From Trebonia sp963767685 (GTDB lineage Bacteria; Actinomycetota; Actinomycetes; Streptosporangiales; Streptosporangiaceae): a stretch of DNA of 64,000 bases. This document shows positions 36,204 to 44,559 of the stretch, piece by piece (within the stretch, counting starts at the first letter, position 1; each line of letters starts with the position of its first letter). The position numbers and the translations under genes were made by a program. The notes under the pieces are model-generated. The model was not told the DNA's origin. It searched no databases and saw only the letters and a program-made list of their open reading frames with translations. The stretch lies in contig CAVYEZ010000005.1 of NCBI GenBank assembly GCA_963767685.1, positions 1,550,001 to 1,614,000 of the forward strand. The letters run 5' to 3'.

Positions 36204-37118
36204 TCACGCCGGGTCGGTGTTGAGACGCTGCCACTCGCGGCGCGCGTCGTCCGCCCATCGCTTGTGCCGGTCGAAGAACAGCTCCGCCGCCTTGGTCCCC
36301 GTCCAGCGGGGCGGCAGCAGCTCGCTCGGCAGGGCCGGGTCGAGCGCCGGGAACCGGCGCCAGGCGTGCACCAGCTCAAGCTGGCGCAGCAGCACGTCGG
36401 AGGGGACGCCAGGGCCGCGGAACTCCGCGACGAACTGCTCGTACTCGGCCTCGATCTCCGGCAGGTCCCACGCGGCGGCGACCATCTCCCGGGTGTCGGA
36501 CAGGCCGGTCCGCCGCGCGATGAACACGTGCGCCCCCTCCGCGACCCCGGCGTCGCGGAGCACCCGGGTCGCCTCGTGCTCACGGGCGACGTGCGGGCTG
36601 ATCCACAGGCCGGGGCCGAGCGAGCCAAAGCCGGCCCAGGCCAGCCGCGTCCGCACGACGTGCCTGGCCCGCCGGTCGGTCTCCGGGATGCGTACCTGGA
36701 CCAGGACCCACTGCCCGTCCCAGGACTGCCCGGTGCGCTCAAACCCGGTGCCCTCAAACGAGGCGCCGAACGAGTAGATGCGCCTCGCGCCCTCGGTGAG
36801 CAGCCTCGTCGCCGACGGGGTGAGCAGCCAGCGGGTGCGGCGGCCGACCTTCTCGGCGCGCAGCAAGCCCGCGTTCGAGGTGCGCATCAGCGCCTGCCTG
36901 GTGGCCTTCTCCGCGACTCCCAGGCGCTCGAACGCGGCCAGTACCGCGCTCGTCCACGCGCCGCCCTCATCCGGCAGGACGAACTCGCCGAGCAGGGTGA
37001 GGAGCATCCCGCGCGCGGAGTCCGCCCCGGCCTCGTGACGGCGCGACAGCGCTGGCTGCTGCTGCGCCCGTGCCTGGGAAACCCGTGCCTGGGAAGCCTG
37101 GGTAGCCGCAGATTCCAC
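36204..37118 (-). CDS. PaaX-family transcriptional regulator
   Basis: The 304-residue protein has the PaaX architecture: an N-terminal winged helix (MLLTLLGEFVLPD, AEKATRQALMRTSNAGLL, RRTRWLLTP), a central domain (DGQWVLVQVRIPETDR, RTRLAWAGFGSLGPGLWISP), and a C-terminal PaaX_C region (WDLPEIEAEYEQFVAEF, LVHAWRRFPALDPALPSELL). PaaX proteins repress aryl-CoA catabolic genes and release DNA on binding the aryl-CoA. Here the likely effector is benzoyl-CoA or a related thioester. The GTG start at 37118 follows GGGAG. The first 37 residues are repetitive (ASQARVSQARAQ), so ATG at residue 38 is an alternative. Confidence 0.85.
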   Translation of the reverse strand: MESAATQASQARVSQARAQQQPALSRRHEAGADSARGMLLTLLGEFVLPDEGGAWTSAVLAAFERLGVAEKATRQALMRTSNAGLLRAEKVGRRTRWLLTPSATRLLTEGARRIYSFGASFEGTGFERTGQSWDGQWVLVQVRIPETDRRARHVVRTRLAWAGFGSLGPGLWISPHVAREHEATRVLRDAGVAEGAHVFIARRTGLSDTREMVAAAWDLPEIEAEYEQFVAEFRGPGVPSDVLLRQLELVHAWRRFPALDPALPSELLPPRWTGTKAAELFFDRHKRWADDARREWQRLNTDPA

Positions 37119-37189
37119 TTAATTGCTCCCGTCCCGCATGATCCCCGTAGCATACCGCCGCCGTCGCCGCTGGCTGCGGGTATTTGGAG

Positions 37190-37495
37190 CGCGGGCGGGC
37201 AAGCACTGCGCGACGAGGGAGGAGGCAGGGGTCCCGAGCGCGCGTTCCCGCGAGCCAAAGCGCGCGCCCCTGTTTCTGGACTGAGGAAGGAGGGAGCGAG
37301 GAACGAGCCTGCCCGCGAGCCGAAGCGCGCGCCGGCGTTTTTGGACTGAGGAAGGAGGGAGCGAGGGACGAGCGACTGACTGACGAGGGAAAAAACGCCG
37401 GCCTGGGCGCGCGGAGGCGAGCGGGGAAAGCACTGACCGACGAGGGAAGAAACAGGGGCCTCGGGCGCGCGGCGACGAGCGGGGCAAGCAGAGCG
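37190..37495 (+). repeat. Dispersed hairpin element, locus D: half copy plus nested pair with long arms
   Basis: A right half lies at 37206-37245. Outer copy: GCGCGC-GCCCCTGTTTCT (37260-37277) pairs with AGAAACAGGGGC (37448-37459) and GCGCGC (37465-37470), bulge CTCGG. Inner copy: GCGCGC-GCCGGCGTTTTT (37325-37342) pairs with AAAAACGCCGGC (37391-37402) and GCGCGC (37407-37412), bulge CTGG. Each stem is 18 bp with no mismatch. The loops share GGACTGAGGAAGGAGGGAGC then GAGGGACGAGCGACTGAC. The inner copy is inserted at a slightly different point of the outer loop than at loci B and C. The cluster fills the gap between paaX and the NlpC/P60 gene. Confidence 0.85.
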
Positions 37496-37512
37496 AGCGC
37501 GGGAAATACCGC

Positions 37513-37548
37513 ACGAGTGGTGGATGACCGTGGCCATCCACCACTCGT
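37513..37548 (-). terminator. 14-bp perfect stem-loop after the NlpC/P60 gene
   Basis: ACGAGTGGTGGATG (37513-37526) and CATCCACCACTCGT (37535-37548) are exact reverse complements around an eight-base loop. It lies 76 bases beyond the stop of the NlpC/P60 gene on the minus strand. It has no T-tract, so the terminator role is inferred from position. Confidence 0.5.
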
Positions 37549-37623
37549 CCGGGGGAAGCGGGAGGTATCGACGTCGCAGGCTGATTCAGCCCGCACCGGG
37601 TTAGCCGCACGACGCCGTTCTTA

Positions 37624-38148
37624 TTAGTGGGTGATCGTCCCGAAGGTGACGGTGTCCCCGCCCCAGGCGAACGACTGGAGTTGCACGCCCTCGCCGTAGG
37701 TCGTGGCGGCCACCATGTCGTCACCGCCCTCGTAGACGCCTACGTGGTAGACGACGCTGGCCGGATCACTCGAATCGTGGAAGAACACCAGGTCGCCCGG
37801 CCGGGCGGCAGCGTGGCTGATCCGCCGGAACTGGAGGAACTGGTCCTCCGCCGTCCGGTCGATACGCTTGCCGTGGCCGGCGTGCCGGTAGACGAACTGG
37901 GAGAGGCCGGAGCAGTCAAAGCCCGCCGGGCTCGTGCCGCCGTATGCGTACGGGGCGCCCACCAGCCTCTTCGCCAGGGCCGCGGCCACTATGTTCCAGG
38001 TAACTAGCACCCGCGTGGGTGCGCTTGCCGAGCTTGTCTTCTGCTGGCCGCTGATGGTCGCCGCCTGGGCGGTGCCGGTAACGACGGTGACCGGGACGGT
38101 GACCGCGACCGCGGTCACGGCGGCGCTGGCCAGCCAGTTGCGCCGCAT
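37624..38148 (-). CDS. Secreted NlpC/P60 peptidoglycan hydrolase
   Basis: The 174-residue protein has a Sec signal peptide (MRRNWLASAAVTAVAVTVPV, cleavage after AQA) and an NlpC/P60 domain. The catalytic cysteine is in FDCSGLSQFVY near residue 78 and the histidine in VVYHVGVYEGG near 137. YAYGGTSPAG before the cysteine is typical. It should cleave D-Glu to diamino-acid bonds in stem peptides outside the membrane. A single compact domain without an N-terminal coiled coil is at the short end of the family. A 590-base leader of lower GC lies upstream. Confidence 0.85.
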   Translation of the reverse strand: MRRNWLASAAVTAVAVTVPVTVVTGTAQAATISGQQKTSSASAPTRVLVTWNIVAAALAKRLVGAPYAYGGTSPAGFDCSGLSQFVYRHAGHGKRIDRTAEDQFLQFRRISHAAARPGDLVFFHDSSDPASVVYHVGVYEGGDDMVAATTYGEGVQLQSFAWGGDTVTFGTITH

Positions 38149-38740
38149 CCTTAGGCGCCTCCACGGTCGCCGCTGACCCGGACATGGGTATCAGACCACC
38201 AGTCAGTCGTCGGGCTTGCCATCATTTTGGTCCTTTCATCGCGCGTAACAATGCGTATTCAGTTGTATGCACGTGGGATTCTCTTTCCCCTGAGCCGTTC
38301 TTGCGTATCACCCACAACTGACGCCTGTCTGGCATGAGGGGATTTTTGCGTACACATTCCCGCGCAGATCACGTTCGGATAACTGCCGATATCGGTGTTG
38401 CCAACTGATTGCCTAATCACCACGAAACCGCAGGTCAAAGCCCTGTACATCGTTGTCGCGAAATGATTAGAGATCAGAACGTGATGTGTGGGATATGTCA
38501 CAGTCACTTTTCGGACATCCCGGGCAGGCACATTGTCCGGTTAATCGGTGATCACCGAGTTATCGTTCTGTGATTGGCATAGGCGAATGATCACCGTGTG
38601 ACGTGCGTGGCTTATGTGGCAAACGTCGATCCGTGATCCCGGCATCACGGATCGTCGCCGGCATCATTCCCCAACCAATCCGCGCAGACCGGGCCGCGGC
38701 CGGCCGCTCCGGGGTAATCTCGTACCGCTTCTGATGTGGT
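38149..38740. promoter_or_regulatory. Long divergent regulatory region between NlpC/P60 and PLD-like genes
   Basis: No gene is supported across about 600 bases, which are of lower GC than the flanks. GTGGGATATGTCAC (38488-38501) fits the GTG-N6-GNCAC pattern reported for Streptomyces Crp, also close to TGTGA-N6-TCACA. GGTGATCACC is a palindrome at 38548-38557. A minus-strand frame at 38259-38531 has atypical codons and no domain. Wall-hydrolase genes in actinobacteria often have long structured leaders, such as c-di-AMP riboswitches. I could not match that riboswitch consensus here. Confidence 0.5.
38488..38501. promoter_or_regulatory. Crp-like binding site GTGGGATATGTCAC
   Basis: The site matches GTG-N6-GNCAC exactly and is bracketed by T and A, giving TGTG at one end and CACA at the other. 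It lies about 340 bases from the NlpC/P60 start and 270 bases from the PLD-like start. Confidence 0.4.
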
Positions 38741-38770
38741 TTGCCAGACTTCACGGGTAGATGGGCGGCT

Positions 38771-39883
38771 ATGCGGCGATTGCTGAGTCCGGTGGCGGTT
38801 GGCCGCGTGGCGACGGGAACCGTAGTGGTGGGCCTCGCGGTGACCCTGGCGGGATGCCACGGCGTAAAGGTGGACCTCGCGGCCAGTCCGACCGCGGGTT
38901 CGCACTCGGGCAAGTCGACCGACCCAGGCGGCTCGGGGGGTTCGTCTTCGACGGTTCAGGCGGCCGGGCCCGTCTCCGCGGGCTCGGGGGCGCTGCGCGT
39001 CCTCGCCGAGCCGAAGGCCGGGATCGGCCCGATCTACGAGGTCATCAACGGCGCGAAGGCGTCGATCGACCTGACCATGTACGAGCTGATCGACCAGACC
39101 GCGGAGAACGACCTGGCCGCGGCGGCCAAGCGCGGCGTCGACGTCCGGGTGATCCTGGACGCGCACCTGGAGAAGTCGCGGAACACCGCCACCTACGACT
39201 TCCTGCGCGCTCACCGCGTGCACGTGACCTGGGCGCCGTCCGGTACCACGTACCACCAGAAGACGCTCACCGTGGACGGCAAGACGTCCGTGATCATGAC
39301 GCTGAACCTCGTGTCCGCCGACTACGCGGGCACCAGGGACTTCGCGGTCATCGACACCAGCAAGGCCGACGTCGCCGCGATCATCACCACGTTCAACGCC
39401 GACTTCGCGCACAAGAAGGTCACCCCGCCCGACGGCGCCGACCTGGTGTGGTCGCCGACCAACTCGCAGGCCGCCATCCTCGCCGTGATCAACTCCGCGC
39501 GGCACACCCTCGCGGTGGAGAACGAGGAAATGGACGACCCGGTCATCACCACGGCACTCGAGGCGGCGGCGAGGCACGGCGTCGACGTGAAGATCATCAT
39601 GACCGCGGAAAGCGAGTGGGACAGCGCCTTCAGCGCGCTGGTCAAGGCGGGCGCCCACGTACGCACATATGAGGACAGCACCAGCGTCCTCTACATTCAC
39701 GCCAAGGCGGTCGTGGCCGACGCCGGGCTCACCGGGCAGCAAATGTACGTCGGCTCGGAGAACTTCTCCGCCGCGAGCCTGCGGCACAACCGTGAGCTGG
39801 GCGTCCGCACCACGAGCAAGCCGCTCATCGCGGCCGTCGGCGCCGTGCTCGCCGCCGACTACGCGGGGGCGACGACCTACTAA
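38771..39883 (+). CDS. Phospholipase-D-like lipoprotein
   Basis: The 370-residue protein has a signal peptide with lipobox LAGC (cysteine near residue 29) and a Ser/Gly-rich tether. Two PLD-like half-domains follow. The first has the partial HKD motif YHQKTLTVDGKTSVIMTLN near residue 160. The second has YIHAKAVVADAGLTGQQMYV near 310, then GSENFS. The HxK cores are present in both, as needed for the phosphatidyl-histidine mechanism. It should act outside the membrane on phospholipids or other phosphodiesters. The ATG at 38771 precedes MRRLLSPVAVG. The upstream in-frame TTG at 38741 is less likely. Confidence 0.8.
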   Translation: MRRLLSPVAVGRVATGTVVVGLAVTLAGCHGVKVDLAASPTAGSHSGKSTDPGGSGGSSSTVQAAGPVSAGSGALRVLAEPKAGIGPIYEVINGAKASIDLTMYELIDQTAENDLAAAAKRGVDVRVILDAHLEKSRNTATYDFLRAHRVHVTWAPSGTTYHQKTLTVDGKTSVIMTLNLVSADYAGTRDFAVIDTSKADVAAIITTFNADFAHKKVTPPDGADLVWSPTNSQAAILAVINSARHTLAVENEEMDDPVITTALEAAARHGVDVKIIMTAESEWDSAFSALVKAGAHVRTYEDSTSVLYIHAKAVVADAGLTGQQMYVGSENFSAASLRHNRELGVRTTSKPLIAAVGAVLAADYAGATTY

Positions 39884-39915
39884 CACTGCGTCTACCGCGT
39901 TAATAAGCCATTAAG

Positions 39916-39921
39916 TATCGT
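39916..39921 (+). promoter_or_regulatory. -10 hexamer TATCGT for the L,D-transpeptidase
   Basis: TATCGT is followed by GTTGGC and then the ATG at 39928, the six-base leaderless spacing. Confidence 0.5.
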
Positions 39922-39927
39922 GTTGGC

Positions 39928-41238
39928 ATGAGGGCGATTCGGACGCTTTCCGCTGTCGCCGCCAGCGCGGCGCTCGCGGTGACCGTAGCGGCCTGCACGA
40001 GTTCCGGCGGCACGACGGGGGCCGCCAGCACCGGCTCATCGTCAAGCGCGGGCTCATCGCCGGGCACGGCATCCGGGGCGTCGGCGTCGGTGAAGCCCTC
40101 GCCGGCCGGGCCCGTCGTGACGATCACGCCGGGAAACGCCGGGAACGGGGCCGACCCGTCGAAGGGAATCACGGTCGCCGCGGCGGGCGGGACGCTGCGG
40201 AGCGTGAACGTGAGCACGGCCGGGGACCCGGTCACCGGCACGTACTCGGCGGACCACGCCTCCTGGCACAGCACGTGGGCGCTGAACGTGTCCCGGTCCT
40301 ACACGGTGACGGCGACCGCGGTGACGGCCGGCGGGGTGACGACCACGAAGACGAGCACCTTCCGCACGCTCACCCCTACGTCGTCGTTCTCCACCAACAT
40401 CTTCGAGGGGTACAAGCAGTCCTACGGGGTCGGGATGCCGATCATCCTGACCTTCAGCGCGCCGGTCCAGGACAAGGCGGCGGTCGAGCGTTCGATCGAG
40501 CTGCAGACCTCCAGGCCGGTGATCGGCTCGTGGTACTGGGACGGCAACGAGACGCTCGACTTCCGGCCGCGTGACTACTGGCCGGCGAACACCGCCGTGT
40601 CATTCACGGGGCACTTCGACGGGGTCGAGTCGGCGCCCGGCGTCTACGGCTACCACACGCTGACCCAGACGTTCGACATCGGCGACTCGGTGATCGCGGT
40701 CGCGTCCGCGAAGGCGCACAAGACCCAGATCTACGTCAACGGCCACCTGAAGTACGACTGGAGCATCAGCTCGGGCAAGCCCGGCGACGACACGCCGGAC
40801 GGCTCCTACCTGACGATCGAGAAGGAGAACCCGGTCCGGATGATCGGCCCCGGGTACGACCTGCTCGTCCCCTGGTCCGTGCGGTTCACGTTCAGCGGCG
40901 ACTACTACCACGACGCGTACTGGTCGGTCGGCGAGCAGGGCTTCGAGAACGTCAGCCACGGGTGCGTGAACCTGTCCCCCGCCGACGCCGAGGCCTATTA
41001 CCAGCTCGCCGTGCCCGGTGACCCGATCACGATCCAGAACAGCCCGCGGTCGGGCGAGTGGGACAACGGGTGGACCGAGTGGTTCCTGAGCTGGCCCCAG
41101 TTCCTGAAGGGATCCGCGACCGGCGAGGCGGTGGTGGCGAACGCGAGCGGCAGCCAGTTCGTGAACCCGTCGACGCTCCCCGCGGACACGGCCAAGGCGC
41201 CGCTGCAAACCTCCGCGCCGAGCAACGCGATCGCCTGA
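39928..41238 (+). CDS. L,D-transpeptidase lipoprotein (LdtMt2-like)
   Basis: The 436-residue protein has a lipobox (VAACTSS, cysteine near residue 23), a low-complexity Ser/Gly linker and two Ig-like regions (about 75-150 and 155-245). A YkuD catalytic domain with SHGCVNLSPADAEAYY (nucleophile Cys near 350) follows, then a C-terminal tail rich in tryptophan. This is the order of mycobacterial LdtMt2-type enzymes, which make 3-3 cross-links in peptidoglycan and are the carbapenem targets. It acts outside the membrane. It converges on the glucoamylase gene with a 39-base gap. Confidence 0.9.
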   Translation: MRAIRTLSAVAASAALAVTVAACTSSGGTTGAASTGSSSSAGSSPGTASGASASVKPSPAGPVVTITPGNAGNGADPSKGITVAAAGGTLRSVNVSTAGDPVTGTYSADHASWHSTWALNVSRSYTVTATAVTAGGVTTTKTSTFRTLTPTSSFSTNIFEGYKQSYGVGMPIILTFSAPVQDKAAVERSIELQTSRPVIGSWYWDGNETLDFRPRDYWPANTAVSFTGHFDGVESAPGVYGYHTLTQTFDIGDSVIAVASAKAHKTQIYVNGHLKYDWSISSGKPGDDTPDGSYLTIEKENPVRMIGPGYDLLVPWSVRFTFSGDYYHDAYWSVGEQGFENVSHGCVNLSPADAEAYYQLAVPGDPITIQNSPRSGEWDNGWTEWFLSWPQFLKGSATGEAVVANASGSQFVNPSTLPADTAKAPLQTSAPSNAIA

Positions 41239-41277
41239 TCACCCGTCCCCGGGTGGCGTTGAGCAGGGCCGGGACCT

Positions 41278-42591
41278 TTAGCCCGTTTTGCGGGCGCGGG
41301 CGGCGGACAGGAACGCCGCGTAGCTCCACGACAAGTTCGAGACGGACTTCTCGAAGCCGGTGACGGCGTCGAACTGCTCCGACAGCTCGAAGTGATCGCT
41401 GTGGTAGACGATCGCCCGCAGCATCGCGTCACCCGCCGCGCGCAGCGCCGTGGCCGCCGCGAGCGGTGGCGTCGATGACGTCACCCCGACCTGGGAGAGG
41501 AAGGTGGCGCTGAGGGAGTCGGCCGCCACCGTTCGGGATGCGGTGATCCTGGAGGCGAGCCGGTAGTACAGCTCGGCGAAGTTCGCCGTGGTGAGTGCCC
41601 ACGGGTGGTCGCCGACCTGGGCGTCGGTGTCGCCGTCGTAGAGGTCGCCCGGGTAGCGGCCGAGGAGCGGGCCGAGGCCGTTCGCCCCGTCGGCGTCGTT
41701 GATCGGGTAGAAGTACTTCGAGGTGGGGTCCGCCCACTGGGCGCGCAGCTGGGCGGCGGTGGCGAGCAGCCGCGGGTCGGTCGCCGACTCGGCGCCGTAG
41801 ATCGCGGACTGGACGATGTCGATGTTGGGGTCGTAGGGGGCGCGGTAGTCCGTCGGGACCGGCAGCACCGACTGGTAGACCTCGCCGTTCCAGTGGGACT
41901 CGAGGGCGGTGATGAGCCAGGTCAGCGCGTCCGGCAGCCAGGCCGGGACCGTGATCCCGATGGTGTTCGCGGCGATCGCCTGGAAGCAGCGCAGCTGGGC
42001 CGAGCGGGCGAAGAACGAGTAACCGTACTCCTCTTCCCACAGGTTGTACGTCTGGCCCTGGTAGGCGTTTTGCAGGAAGTCCAGGTCCGCGCCGATCAGC
42101 TGCGCCGCGATCTGCCTGGTGGGGTCGTCAAGCTGCCGGTACATGGCGAGCAGGGCCAGGACCTGCAGCGCCGGGCCGTCGGTCTGGTTGGTCCACGGGC
42201 GCTGCGCGCCGTCGATGTAAAAGGAGGCGCGGTCGAAGTCGCCGGCCGACCGCTGGCACGTCTGGGAGAAGAGCACGTAGTCGATCAGCGGCTGGTTGTC
42301 GGGCAGCGTGCCGTCGGCGTAGGCCCAGGCCAGCTCCAGCGCGACGACCGCCGCGTCGCGGGTCCAGTGGTAGACGTAGTCCTGGGTGACGTGGGTCGCG
42401 GAGTTCTCCCAGGACGGGGAGGCGAGCACGCAGCCGGGCGCGGAGACGATCCCGGGGTTGACGGGGTCGTCGAAGACCACGCCGTCGGAGGCGACGTTCC
42501 GGAACATGAGCCAGAACATGTACTTCGCGACCGCGGTCAGGTTCAGTCGCGTGACCGCGGGCCGTGCCGATCCGTAGCTTAGTCCGCCCAT
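41278..42591 (-). CDS. GH15 glucoamylase-family protein
   Basis: The 437-residue protein has GH15 (alpha/alpha)6-barrel signatures: YVYHWTRDAAVVALELAWAY near residue 80, PWTNQTDGPALQVLAL near 135, TYNLWEEEYGYSFFARSAQL with the proposed acid Glu near 188, and the C-terminal LSEQFDAVTGFEKSVSNLSW with the second Glu. It should release glucose from the ends of alpha-glucans or act on a related glycoside. No signal peptide is visible, so it may be intracellular, in contrast to most fungal relatives. An AGGGGG box precedes the ATG. Confidence 0.85.
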   Translation of the reverse strand: MGGLSYGSARPAVTRLNLTAVAKYMFWLMFRNVASDGVVFDDPVNPGIVSAPGCVLASPSWENSATHVTQDYVYHWTRDAAVVALELAWAYADGTLPDNQPLIDYVLFSQTCQRSAGDFDRASFYIDGAQRPWTNQTDGPALQVLALLAMYRQLDDPTRQIAAQLIGADLDFLQNAYQGQTYNLWEEEYGYSFFARSAQLRCFQAIAANTIGITVPAWLPDALTWLITALESHWNGEVYQSVLPVPTDYRAPYDPNIDIVQSAIYGAESATDPRLLATAAQLRAQWADPTSKYFYPINDADGANGLGPLLGRYPGDLYDGDTDAQVGDHPWALTTANFAELYYRLASRITASRTVAADSLSATFLSQVGVTSSTPPLAAATALRAAGDAMLRAIVYHSDHFELSEQFDAVTGFEKSVSNLSWSYAAFLSAARARKTG

Positions 42592-42691
42592 GAGAGCCCC
42601 CTGTGCGCTTCCGTCCGGGCACCAGGCTAACGGGCCGGAGCCGGAAGCGGACAGGAGGTTCCCCGCTTGTCAGCGAAGGTTCAGCGAGCGC

Positions 42692-43894
42692 TCACGGGCT
42701 AGCCGACGAGGTCGCGGATCTTGACGTCATCGAGCCGGGGCCGGTCCGCGCGCCGGACGCGTCGTACCCGGTCCAGCCGGTCGGTGCGACGTCCTTGCCG
42801 ACCGCGAACGCGGCCAGCCGCTCGCTCCCGAAGGTGGCCGGCCTGACGGTCACGGGCCTGCCCGCGGACAGCGTGACCGTCACCTTCGCCACGCTCTCGG
42901 GTGCTATGACCAGGACAACCTGTACTCCAGGAACAGACCCGCTCATGGGACCCGTGACCTGCACGGCGCCGCCCGGGCGGGAATCCATGCAGGCATAGCC
43001 TTTCTCGTTGACGGTCACGCAGGTGCCCCACGGCCCCACGTACGCGGTGGCTCTCCAGGCGTGCCCGCCCGTCGTTCCCGCGCCGACGACGCCGACGGCG
43101 CGCGGCAGCGCGGACTGGCCTGGTTTCAGCCACTGGTTGACGACAGGTACCTGGCCCGGCAGGTCGAACGGGACCGCGGTGGCCGTCTGCCCGCTGTCGG
43201 AGTACGGGCCGCCGAGGTGGGCGACGACGCTGGCGATCGTCATGGACACCGGGGCGATCCACGTGACGTAGCGGTGGCCGTGGGCCGTCACCGGGATCAG
43301 CTTGAGCTGCTGGCCGTCGGTGAACGTAACGATGAAGTAGGTCACGTCCTGCAAGACCTGGGCGATCGACACCTCCGCCGTGCCTTCGCTCATCCCGGTG
43401 AACACGGCCGGGTCGCCGGCGAACGCGCTGGCGGTGATGGCCTGAAGGTCGTTGCAGGCCCCGCCGAAGCCGGCGGGGGAAGAGAGGGTGACCGTGAAGC
43501 AGGGGTCGGCGGGGACCGGGTTAGCCGCGCCCGGCCCGCGGACGGTCACCTGCCATCGCGCGCCGCCGATCGCGCCTGCGGCGATCGCGCCCGTCTTGCT
43601 CGTCAGCCCGCCCGCCGCCATGGTCGCGCCTGACGGCGGACCGTCCGTGAGAACCGGGTCGGGGCTGGCGGGCGGCGTCGTGTGCCCGGCCGCCGGGGCC
43701 GGCGGCGCGGCGCTGTCTCTGGCGAGCGCCGGGTACCCGGCGGCGACCGCGGCGACCGCGAGGACGCCGGCGAGCAGCGTGACCCGACGGCGGGTGCGGA
43801 TCCTGCGGCCGTCGCGCTTGACCCGCTCGATCGGTGCCTCGCCGAACGTCACCGTGCGCAGCGCCTGGTCCAGGTCTTCTCGCAGCTCATTCAC
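42692..43894 (-). CDS. Single-pass membrane protein, likely partner of the SigE-type sigma factor
   Basis: The 400-residue protein has a short cytoplasmic N terminus (MNELREDLDQALRTVTFGEA), one transmembrane helix (about residues 38-58) and a large extracytoplasmic region rich in beta-strand and Gly/Pro. Its ATG overlaps the stop of the sigma gene (ATGA), so the two are coupled. That position is usual for anti-sigma factors or associated sensors, but no HXXXCXXC zinc motif is present. The last 15 residues contain rare codons (TCA, AGA), and the alternative frame reads LDDVKIRDLVG. A frameshift close to the end is possible. Confidence 0.6.
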   Translation of the reverse strand: MNELREDLDQALRTVTFGEAPIERVKRDGRRIRTRRRVTLLAGVLAVAAVAAGYPALARDSAAPPAPAAGHTTPPASPDPVLTDGPPSGATMAAGGLTSKTGAIAAGAIGGARWQVTVRGPGAANPVPADPCFTVTLSSPAGFGGACNDLQAITASAFAGDPAVFTGMSEGTAEVSIAQVLQDVTYFIVTFTDGQQLKLIPVTAHGHRYVTWIAPVSMTIASVVAHLGGPYSDSGQTATAVPFDLPGQVPVVNQWLKPGQSALPRAVGVVGAGTTGGHAWRATAYVGPWGTCVTVNEKGYACMDSRPGGAVQVTGPMSGSVPGVQVVLVIAPESVAKVTVTLSAGRPVTVRPATFGSERLAAFAVGKDVAPTGWTGYDASGARTGPGSMTSRSATSSASP

Positions 43895-44430
43895 CGCAGG
43901 CCTCCTTCCACGATGTCCTCGTCCCGCACTGCGTCCCGCACCCCGGCGGTCTTACGCAGCGTGGCGAGCGCGCGTGACCCCTGGCTCTTGACCGTGCCGA
44001 CCGAGCAGTTGAGCGCCGCCGCGGTCTCCGCCTCCGACAGGTCGAGCCAGTAGCGGAGCACGACCACGGCGCGCTGGCGCGGGCCGAGGGCGCGGAGCGC
44101 GTCGAGCAGCGCCTGCTGCTCCCCGGGCCCCTGCTGCCCGCCGAGTTGTTGACCGCCGAGAGTGTCACCTAGGTCGCCGCGCAGTTCCTCGGCCACCCGG
44201 CGCTTGCGGAACAGGCTGCGGTGCTCGTTGATCACGATCCGCCGCACGTAGGCATCGGGATTCCCGGCCCGCCGCACCCTTCCCCACGACGCGTAGGCGC
44301 GGGCGAACGCGGCCTGGGCGAGGTCCTCGGCGTGCCCGGTGTCGCCGGTCAGCGCGTAGGCGAGGCGGACCATCGCGGGCCACCGGCCGCGCATGAATGC
44401 GTCGAACTCCTCGTCCGATCCGTCGCTCAT
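43891..44430 (-). CDS. SigE-family ECF RNA polymerase sigma factor
   Basis: The 179-residue protein has region 2 (FMRGRWPAMVRLAYALTGDT, then AEDLAQAAFARAYASWGRV) and region 4 (LRALGPRQRAVVVLRYWLDL, then SEAETAAALNCSVGTVKSQG). They are joined by a Gly/Gln-rich linker (LGGQQLGGQQGPGEQQ). It belongs to the actinobacterial SigE-family group of about 170-180 residues. The start at 44430 is fixed by a strong AAGGAGGTGG box. The frame stays open upstream without a stop into the LLM gene, but this is an antisense coincidence. It is coupled to the downstream membrane protein. Confidence 0.85.
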   Translation of the reverse strand: MSDGSDEEFDAFMRGRWPAMVRLAYALTGDTGHAEDLAQAAFARAYASWGRVRRAGNPDAYVRRIVINEHRSLFRKRRVAEELRGDLGDTLGGQQLGGQQGPGEQQALLDALRALGPRQRAVVVLRYWLDLSEAETAAALNCSVGTVKSQGSRALATLRKTAGVRDAVRDEDIVEGGLR

Positions 44431-44547
44431 GGCCACCTCCTTCGCCAGTGCAGACCGCGGAAGGGCGCGGCCAGGTTGCACGGCTGGGAAAATTATCCCG
44501 GGCGGGACCGGGCGGTTTCGATGCTCGCTCTCCCGTAGGCAATTCCC

Positions 44548-44553
44548 TACTAT
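44548..44553 (+). promoter_or_regulatory. -10 hexamer TACTAT for the membrane protein gene at 44560
   Basis: TACTAT is followed by GAGGCC and then the ATG at 44560. The GAGG could also act as a weak ribosome-binding site, but the spacing matches the leaderless set. Confidence 0.45.
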
Positions 44554-44559
44554 GAGGCC

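Noticed and set aside
37119..37724. Minus-strand frames over hairpin cluster D
   Set aside because: Same reason: repeat-derived translations with no independent coding support.
38259..38531. 90-codon minus-strand frame in the NlpC/P60 leader
   Set aside because: No domain, atypical codon use, and it lies in a region full of dyads. Treated as leader DNA.
38149..38640. c-di-AMP (ydaO) riboswitch before NlpC/P60
   Set aside because: I could not match the conserved core in order on the minus strand. Only scattered similar words are present.
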